In this document: positions 7,072-10,373 of the stretch, piece by piece
Numbering within the stretch: the stretch's first letter is position 1
Layout of the letters: each line of letters begins with the position of its first letter
DNA from: JADJMO01 sp016794445
Lineage (GTDB): Bacteria; Myxococcota_A; Polyangia; Polyangiales; JADJMO01
Length of the DNA stretch: 10,373 bases
NCBI GenBank assembly: GCA_016794445.1
Contig: JAEUKC010000413.1
Coordinates: 1 to 10,373 of the forward strand
Reading direction: 5' to 3'
Program-made: the position numbers and the translations under genes
Notes under the pieces: generated by a model
Databases searched by the model: none
Seen by the model: only the letters and a program-made list of their open reading frames with translations
Told to the model about the DNA's origin: nothing

Positions 7072-7880
7072 GCCCTCGCCTCGCGCAGGAATCGCTCGAT
7101 CAACTCCGCGAGTCTGTCGGGATCCTCCTCGGCGGGGCAATGGCCGCCTTCGACGACCTCGAGGCGCGCGCTCGGCAGCTCGCGCACGAGCCGCTGGCCG
7201 TGGGTCCACGGCTCGATCCGGTCCTTGCGGCCGAACACCAGCATGGTCGGGCAACGGACCCGCGGCAGGCGGGCGAACAGCGCGGCGCGCTCGGTCGTCT
7301 CGCGGAGGAGGGGCAGGGTGGTCTCGTCCACCTTGCCCGCAGCGCCACGACGGCGCAGCACGAGGCGGCCGAGGCCGCGCCGGAAGAGCGCGCGACCGAC
7401 CAGCGGCAAGAGGGCGAGGCGCTCCTCGACGTGCGCGCGGCGCGGGAGGATCGGCGGCGCGATCAGGACGAGACGCTCGACGAACTCGGGCCACTCGGTC
7501 GCGACCAGCAAGGCCAGCGCGGCGCCGGAGTCGTGCCCGACGAGGGTCACCCGGCCGACGCCGATGGCGGCGACCAGATCCACCACCTGCTCGCCGAGGG
7601 CTTGCAGCGAGAGACCACGGCCCTCGGCGTCGGGGGCGAGATCGGGGGCGATGACCCGCTGCCGGAGGGCCAGCAGCTCGAGCAGGTCGTCCCAGTGGGC
7701 AGCGTCGTGCCCGAGGCCGTGCAGAAAGAGGAGTCGCTTCTCGTCCGGGGAGCTCGTCGCGCCGAGGTCGCGATAGCGCACGAGCCCGCGCGGCAGCGCG
7801 ACCTCGAAGGTGCCTGCTCGAGCCGCGCCCTCCGGAGCCTCGGCCCGAGGGGCGGAGAGCGCGTCGTCCGCGTCGCCCAT
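7068..7880 (-). CDS. Alpha/beta-hydrolase with an apparent Asp nucleophile (epoxide hydrolase / dehalogenase type)
   Basis: A 270-residue cytoplasmic hydrolase with no signal peptide. The oxyanion region is FLHGLGHDAAHW (residues 52-63). The nucleophile elbow reads VGHDSGAALA, so the catalytic position of the Gly-x-Nu-x-Gly turn is Asp117, as in epoxide hydrolases and haloalkane dehalogenases (GHDxG), and not serine. The acid is probably Asp220 in VFGRKDRIEPW and the base His247 in EGGHCPAEEDPDRLAEL. The cap region (about 145-200) is rich in arginine. The gene starts the transporter operon and its stop overlaps the DppC-like start (ATGA), so it may process what the importer brings in; that is inference. 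The ATG at 7880 is chosen; an in-frame GTG at 7919 would add 13 residues, with no ribosome-binding site at either. The exact substrate is unknown. Confidence 0.88.
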   Translation of the reverse strand: MGDADDALSAPRAEAPEGAARAGTFEVALPRGLVRYRDLGATSSPDEKRLLFLHGLGHDAAHWDDLLELLALRQRVIAPDLAPDAEGRGLSLQALGEQVVDLVAAIGVGRVTLVGHDSGAALALLVATEWPEFVERLVLIAPPILPRRAHVEERLALLPLVGRALFRRGLGRLVLRRRGAAGKVDETTLPLLRETTERAALFARLPRVRCPTMLVFGRKDRIEPWTHGQRLVRELPSARLEVVEGGHCPAEEDPDRLAELIERFLREARA

Positions 7881-7888
7881 GCCGGGGC

Positions 7889-7894
7889 ACGATA
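7889..7894 (-). promoter_or_regulatory. Possible -10 element of the hydrolase-transporter operon
   Basis: TATCGT on the minus strand lies 8 bases before the ATG at 7880. A weak -35-like GTGACT (7914-7919) is 19 bases upstream. With no Shine-Dalgarno present, a leaderless or near-leaderless transcript is possible, as at 625-630. If so, the GTG at 7919 cannot be the start. Confidence 0.35.
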
Positions 7895-8045
7895 GCCCGT
7901 TCGCCCGCGACGCAGTCACCTACATCGGCGCACGGGTAGGAGCCGATCGGCCTCGGTGGGACAAGTTCGCGACTTTCGACGCAGGACGTCGTAGCCGCGA
8001 CGGCCATCCGCACGAAGCGCCTGAAATCATGGGCAATCCGTGCGC

Positions 8046-8059
8046 CGAGGGCGCCCTCG
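8046..8059. repeat. Perfect 14-base palindrome, operator candidate
   Basis: CGAGGGCGCCCTCG equals its own reverse complement. It lies between the two divergent genes, 112 bases upstream of the -35 at 8171. Such a dyad could bind a dimeric repressor or activator, though GC-rich DNA yields short palindromes by chance. Confidence 0.4.
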
Positions 8060-8065
8060 TCGACA

Positions 8066-8081
8066 TATCCGGATCGGGATA
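8066..8081. repeat. TATCC-N6-GGATA inverted repeat
   Basis: Five-base arms flank GGATCG, whose centre GATC is itself palindromic, so 14 of 16 positions are symmetric. It begins 7 bases after the 14-base palindrome and is AT-richer than its surroundings, which makes a binding site more plausible. Confidence 0.35.
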
Positions 8082-8108
8082 GTGCGGACGTTTCATTGTC
8101 ATCGATAA

Positions 8109-8121
8109 GTGGCGCCGCCAC
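8109..8121. repeat. GTGGCG-C-CGCCAC inverted repeat
   Basis: A perfect 6+6 dyad around one central C, 50 bases upstream of the -35 at 8171. It is in a suitable place for an activator or repressor site of the plus-strand promoter. Function unknown. Confidence 0.35.
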
Positions 8122-8170
8122 GAAGTGATTCGTCATTCGGCTCTCTGTGGACAGATTGCATTGCGAAACG

Positions 8171-8200
8171 TTGACCCAGTTCCATTCAGTGGATTACATT
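8171..8200 (+). promoter_or_regulatory. Sigma70-type promoter upstream of the MerR-like gene
   Basis: TTGACC (8171-8176, five of six consensus bases) and TACATT (8195-8200, four of six, with the key first TA and last T) are 18 bases apart. It is the best promoter match I found in the window and lies in its most AT-rich stretch. The transcript would start near 8207, giving a leader of about 228 bases before the TTG at 8435. Confidence 0.6.
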
Positions 8201-8233
8201 CGCGAGCGCAGTAGGGAACACGACACTGAATGG
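8182..8233. repeat. Inverted 10-base pair flanking the transcription start
   Basis: CCATTCAGTG (8182-8191), inside the -35/-10 spacer, is the exact reverse complement of CACTGAATGG (8224-8233), which would lie at about +18 to +27. Their centres are 42 bases apart, four DNA turns, so they face the same side of the helix. This suits a repressor that binds both sites. The right copy also sits in the loop region of a possible RNA hairpin formed by GGGAAC (8214-8219) and GTTCCC (8236-8241). Confidence 0.55.
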
Positions 8234-8369
8234 TCGTTCCCAGCCGCAGACGTTCACTTCCTCCCATCCGACGCTGTCGTTCGTGCCACGATGAGGAGAC
8301 CAGGTGCTCGGGCCGAGTCGTTCACCCCACCCCGTTCCGCTGGAGCGGCCGGGCGAACGGTGTCGGCGA

Positions 8370-8395
8370 TGATCCGAGCGGGGATTGCTCGATCA
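8370..8395 (+). promoter_or_regulatory. Leader stem-loop before the MerR-like gene
   Basis: TGATC-c-GAGC (8370-8379) pairs with GCTCGATCA (8387-8395), a 9-pair stem with one bulged C around the loop GGGGATT. It ends 27 bases before the ribosome-binding site at 8423. It may influence translation or simply be leader structure. Confidence 0.35.
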
Positions 8396-8422
8396 GTGGG
8401 GCGAACGACACGAAAGGATCAC

Positions 8423-8429
8423 GAGGGGG
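8423..8429 (+). promoter_or_regulatory. Ribosome-binding site supporting the TTG start at 8435
   Basis: GAGGGGG begins 12 bases before TTG, and its GAGG core is 8 bases from the start codon. None of the upstream in-frame starts (GTG 8147, ATG 8291, GTG 8360, ATG 8369) has a comparable site. This decides the start. Confidence 0.6.
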
Positions 8430-8434
8430 TCGAC

Positions 8435-8977
8435 TTGGACGCGGGTGAAGACATCGAGCACAGCGAGACCGAACTCGACGACGAGACGGTCGCGCGCATC
8501 GAGGCCAAGCACTCCGCTGGGTTGACCTCTCACGCCATCCTCGAGGCGCTGCACGGTACTCGTTACCGGATCAGCGAGGCGACGCTCCGCAAGTGGGTGC
8601 AGCTCGGGCTGCTACCCCGCAGCGTGCGCGTCGGACGCAAGGGCAAGCACCAGGGTTCGCAGGGGATGTATCCCGTCGCCGTCATCCGCCAGATCAAGCG
8701 GATCAAGCAGATGATGGCGCAGGACTTCACCATCGAAGAGATTCAGCGCGAGTTCCTGTTCGCGCGGAGTGACATCGAGGAGACGGAGCGAGTGCTCGGG
8801 CGCGTCATCGACGGGCTCGAGCGGGCGGTCGAGGAGCGCGCAGGCGCCCCCGTCGGCAAGGCGCTCCAGCGGGACATCGAGGACGCGCGCGATCTCTCGC
8901 GCACGCTCGTCGACAAGCTCGGCCGGATCGAGAGCGAGCTCACCATGCAAGCTCGACTCCGGAGAGCGGCGGTCTAG
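8435..8977 (+). CDS. MerR-like helix-turn-helix transcriptional regulator
   Basis: A 180-residue predicted DNA-binding protein. After an acidic first 20 residues comes a winged helix-turn-helix of MerR type: AGLTSHAILEAL, RISEATLRKWVQLGLLP (45-61), then a basic wing SVRVGRKGKHQGSQG (63-77) and helices through IRQIKRIKQMMAQDFTIEEI to about residue 107. Residues about 112-175 are charged and helical, probably the coiled-coil dimer helix. No cysteine is present, so it is not a metal-thiol sensor such as MerR itself, and there is no separate ligand domain. Recalled family knowledge: similar regulators with the GRKGKHQGS wing occur in myxobacteria. The TTG start follows the site at 8423-8429; earlier starts would add residues with non-coding-like codon use. 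It could regulate itself through the inverted pair at 8182-8233, or the divergent operon; both are inference. A stem-loop directly follows the stop. Confidence 0.85.
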   Translation: MDAGEDIEHSETELDDETVARIEAKHSAGLTSHAILEALHGTRYRISEATLRKWVQLGLLPRSVRVGRKGKHQGSQGMYPVAVIRQIKRIKQMMAQDFTIEEIQREFLFARSDIEETERVLGRVIDGLERAVEERAGAPVGKALQRDIEDARDLSRTLVDKLGRIESELTMQARLRRAAV

Positions 8978-9002
8978 CGAACGCGCGCGGGACGCGCGTT
9001 CG
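8978..9002 (+). terminator. Stem-loop directly after the MerR-like gene, probable terminator
   Basis: CGAACGCGCG (8978-8987) and CGCGCGTTCG (8993-9002) form a perfect 10-pair stem with the 5-base loop CGGGA, starting at the base after the TAG stop. No T tract follows, so intrinsic termination would be weak. It could act with Rho or protect the 3' end of the mRNA. Confidence 0.5.
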
Positions 9003-9025
9003 TGCGAAGCAGACAGAGATTTCAC

Positions 9026-9054
9026 GAGGTGACCGCGCAGTGGGCGCTCACCTC
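9026..9054 (+). other. Second stem-loop in the MerR / sigma-like gene spacer
   Basis: GAGGTGA (9026-9032) pairs with TCACCTC (9048-9054). After a bulged CC, an inner GCGC (9035-9038) pairs with GCGC (9044-9047) around the loop AGTGG. No T run follows. It lies about 140 bases before the ATG at 9197 and could be leader structure. Note that GAGGTGA resembles a ribosome-binding site, but no plausible gene follows it. Confidence 0.4.
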
Positions 9055-9196
9055 TCGGCGACGGGCCCGGCGCAGGCGAGCGGCGGGTGAGTACGGGTGC
9101 GTTCGCGCGCCGTGCGCCGTCGTGTGGGCGTGGGCCAGGCGCGCGCGCTCTTTCACGGATCACCGAGACCAGGCTTCCGCGGGGAGAGGCAGACCA

Positions 9197-9901
9197 ATGA
9201 ACGACGATTTCGAAGACGGGTTCGGCGAAGAGACGCTCGAGGGGTTCAACCTCGTGGACGACGATGCGGACGACGGTCCGGTGCTCGAGACGGACGGCGC
9301 GCTCGCGCTGGCGCCGGCCGAGCTCGACGGCGAGCCCGAGCTCACGCGCGAACAGCGTCGCTCGCGCCGCAAGCGCGACGTGCGCGCGCGCACCATCTCG
9401 GTGAAGCGCCTGTCGAAGGCCGAGCTCGAGCGCGGTCGCCTCCTCTACCCGGAGGACACCGCCACGATGCGGCCGCGCACGCGCGCCGAGTGCCTCGAGG
9501 GTGAGCGGCCCTGTCCGTTCGTCTCGTGCCAGCACCACCTCTATCTCGACGTGTCGCCGCGCACCGGCGCCATCAAGCTCAACTTCCCGGACCTCGAGGT
9601 CTGGGAGATGACCGAGACCTGCGCGCTCGACGTCGCCGACCGCGGCGGTACGACCCTCGAAGAGGTCGGCGCGATCATGAACCTCACCCGCGAGCGCATC
9701 CGGCAGGTCGAGGTGAAGGGCCTCGCCAAGCTGCAGGCGTTCGATCAGATGGCCTCGCTCCGCGACTACGTCGACGAGGGCCCCATCGGCAAGCGCAAGC
9801 TCCCGGTGATCTCGACGCGCGAGCTCGACCGCGAGCTGGCCGACGAGAAGCAGCGCCTCACCCTCGACGCCGAGGACGAGGACGAGCTCGAGTCGTTCTG
9901 A
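9197..9901 (+). CDS. Sigma-region-4-like helix-turn-helix DNA-binding protein
   Basis: A 234-residue protein with only one sigma-factor element. Residues about 144-180 match region 4.2 of sigma70 factors: LDVADRGGTTLEEVGAIMNL and TRERIRQVEVKGLAKLQ, the part that reads -35 elements. There is no region 2, so it should not be able to melt DNA as a normal sigma factor. The N-terminus is strongly acidic (1-33), then basic (51-71, REQRRSRRKRDVRAR). Before the helix-turn-helix lies a Cys/His-rich stretch with Cys99, Cys106, Cys111, His113 and His114 (PCPFVSCQHHLYLDV), a possible metal site. The C-terminus is acidic and ends LESF. I recall similar proteins in deltaproteobacteria annotated as sigma-like helix-turn-helix proteins, function unknown. 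The ATG has AGAGG 7 bases upstream. It lies 219 bases after the MerR-like gene on the same strand. Confidence 0.85.
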   Translation: MNDDFEDGFGEETLEGFNLVDDDADDGPVLETDGALALAPAELDGEPELTREQRRSRRKRDVRARTISVKRLSKAELERGRLLYPEDTATMRPRTRAECLEGERPCPFVSCQHHLYLDVSPRTGAIKLNFPDLEVWEMTETCALDVADRGGTTLEEVGAIMNLTRERIRQVEVKGLAKLQAFDQMASLRDYVDEGPIGKRKLPVISTRELDRELADEKQRLTLDAEDEDELESF

Positions 9902-9925
9902 GCGCAGTCGCAGAGACCCGCGGCG

Positions 9926-10357
9926 TCAGCGCTTGGCCCCACCGTGGCCACCGAGCGCCGCGAGCTCCGTGATCGCCTTCTCGCACGCCGGCTCGGCGGC
10001 GGCCGCCTCCTTGGTGGCGTCGTCGGCTGCGCCCACGATGACCGCCAGCGCGCTCGGGGTGGCGGCGCCGTTCCCGCCGGCGTCGACCGGACCGAGCGTC
10101 TTCGCCTTGTCGACGAGGTTGCGCGCCTGCACGAGCGCGCTCCCGTAGCGCACACAGGCGTCGCGCGCCGCGCAGACCGCGCCCGCGCACGGCACCGCCG
10201 ACAGGGCCGCGAGCGCCGGCTTGCGATCGTCTCCCTGCGCCTCCTCGAACGCCCGATACGCCGTCAGCACCGCGCGCGCCTGCGGGTCCCCCCGATCCCG
10301 GCAGGCGGCGAGGGCGAGGGCGAGGGCGAGGGCGACGGAGGCGTGGCGAGGGGTCAT
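9926..10357 (-). CDS. Small hypothetical lipoprotein
   Basis: A 143-residue protein whose first 19 residues are a lipoprotein signal: MTPRHAS, an alternating Ala/Leu core (ALALALALA) and the lipobox LAAC with Cys19. The mature part has four more cysteines (57, 62, 68, 125), enough for two disulfides, and is otherwise Ala-rich and mostly helical in character, with a Gly/Asn-rich linker near residues 94-99. I do not recognise a family. It is probably anchored in a membrane facing the periplasm. No ribosome-binding site is seen in the 16 visible upstream bases, but the ATG overlaps a TGA in another frame (ATGA), as elsewhere in this window, which hints that it follows another gene in an operon. 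It converges on the sigma-like gene with a 24-base gap that holds no clear terminator. Confidence 0.82.
   Translation of the reverse strand: MTPRHASVALALALALAACRDRGDPQARAVLTAYRAFEEAQGDDRKPALAALSAVPCAGAVCAARDACVRYGSALVQARNLVDKAKTLGPVDAGGNGAATPSALAVIVGAADDATKEAAAAEPACEKAITELAALGGHGGAKR
10307..10336. repeat. Tandem hexamer repeat inside the lipoprotein signal peptide
   Basis: Four perfect copies of GGCGAG (10307-10330) plus a fifth with one changed base (GGCGAC). On the coding strand each unit reads CTCGCC, Leu-Ala, producing the alternating hydrophobic core of the signal peptide. Copy changes would stay in frame. Confidence 0.8.
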
Positions 10358-10373
10358 TGCAGGCGCTTGGCGA
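10354..10373 (-). CDS. Possible 3' end of an upstream gene
   Basis: On the minus strand, the bases before the lipoprotein start read, in one frame, Ala-Lys-Arg-Leu-Gln then TGA, with that TGA overlapping the lipoprotein ATG (ATGA). Three other junctions in this window use the same 4-base overlap on this strand. Only five codons are visible, so this is a suggestion and no function can be given. Confidence 0.35.

Larger units (their letters stand above)
7881..8434. other. Long divergent intergenic region (554 bases)
   Basis: It separates the minus-strand hydrolase-transporter operon from the plus-strand MerR-like gene. From about 8060 to 8300 the GC content is visibly lower than in the genes, and codons such as AGA, TTG, TCA and ATT appear in every frame examined, so the open frame running into the MerR-like gene from 8147 is not convincing as coding. 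The region holds a sigma70-like promoter, several palindromes, an inverted 10-base pair and a leader stem-loop, each listed separately. No RNA gene of a known family was recognised. Confidence 0.7.

Noticed and set aside
4203..7776. Long plus-strand open frames across the transporter operon (4203-5930, 5761-7776)
   Set aside because: They are Glu/Arg/Gly-rich shadows. The minus strand encodes recognisable importer and hydrolase proteins.
7920..8102. A 60-codon minus-strand open frame upstream of the hydrolase
   Set aside because: It has no ribosome-binding site, domain or convincing codon bias, and it covers several palindromes that look regulatory.
8147..8434. N-terminal extension of the MerR-like protein from GTG 8147, or from ATG 8291 or 8369
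   Set aside because: Codon use in this stretch is unlike the genes around it, no ribosome-binding site precedes these starts, and a strong promoter lies inside the extension. A supported TTG start exists at 8435.
9097..9972. Plus-strand alternative frames overlapping the sigma-like gene
   Set aside because: They are Arg/Pro-rich shadow products without motifs; the frame beginning at 9197 holds the helix-turn-helix and an appropriate ribosome-binding site.

Overview
The window is very GC-rich, with strong G/C preference at third codon positions and tightly packed, overlapping genes. Together with a PilZ protein, a MerR-like regulator, a sigma-region-4-like protein and a GMC oxidase of fatty-alcohol-oxidase type, this suggests a myxobacterium-like genome (Myxococcota, former Deltaproteobacteria). 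That assignment is inference from content; no rRNA or marker gene is complete here.

Layout, left to right. (1) 2-559: the 3' third of a groEL gene with a Gly/His tail in place of the usual GGM repeats, closed by a clear Rho-independent terminator (583-609). (2) 639-2656, + strand: a two-gene unit. A small protein resembling the N-terminal segment of long-chain alcohol oxidases is followed, with a GTGA overlap, by a GMC flavin oxidoreductase carrying a ferredoxin-like Cys cluster. Together they look like one eukaryotic-type long-chain alcohol oxidase split in two. (3) 3142-7880, - strand: a four-gene overlapping operon read right to left: alpha/beta hydrolase, DppC-like permease with an approximately 110-residue insertion, peptide/nickel-type substrate-binding lipoprotein, DppB-like permease. 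No ATPase gene is present. A PilZ protein (2664-3077) lies 64 bases downstream on the same strand and may be read through. (4) 7881-8434: an unusually long, less GC-rich intergenic region holding a good sigma70-type promoter, several palindromes and a 10-base inverted pair that brackets the promoter start. (5) 8435-9901, + strand: a MerR-like DNA-binding protein with a TTG start, a stem-loop right after its stop, a second stem-loop, then a sigma-region-4-like DNA-binding protein. (6) 9926-10357, - strand: a small Cys-containing lipoprotein of unknown function whose signal peptide is encoded by a hexamer repeat. A probable upstream gene ends at the window edge.

No tRNA, rRNA, CRISPR array, insertion sequence or phage gene was seen. 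The strongest unexplained items are the inserted membrane block in the DppC-like permease, the Cys cluster in the oxidase, the inverted operator-like pair at 8182-8233, and the sigma-region-4 protein with its Cys/His cluster. None amounts to a demonstrated new system.
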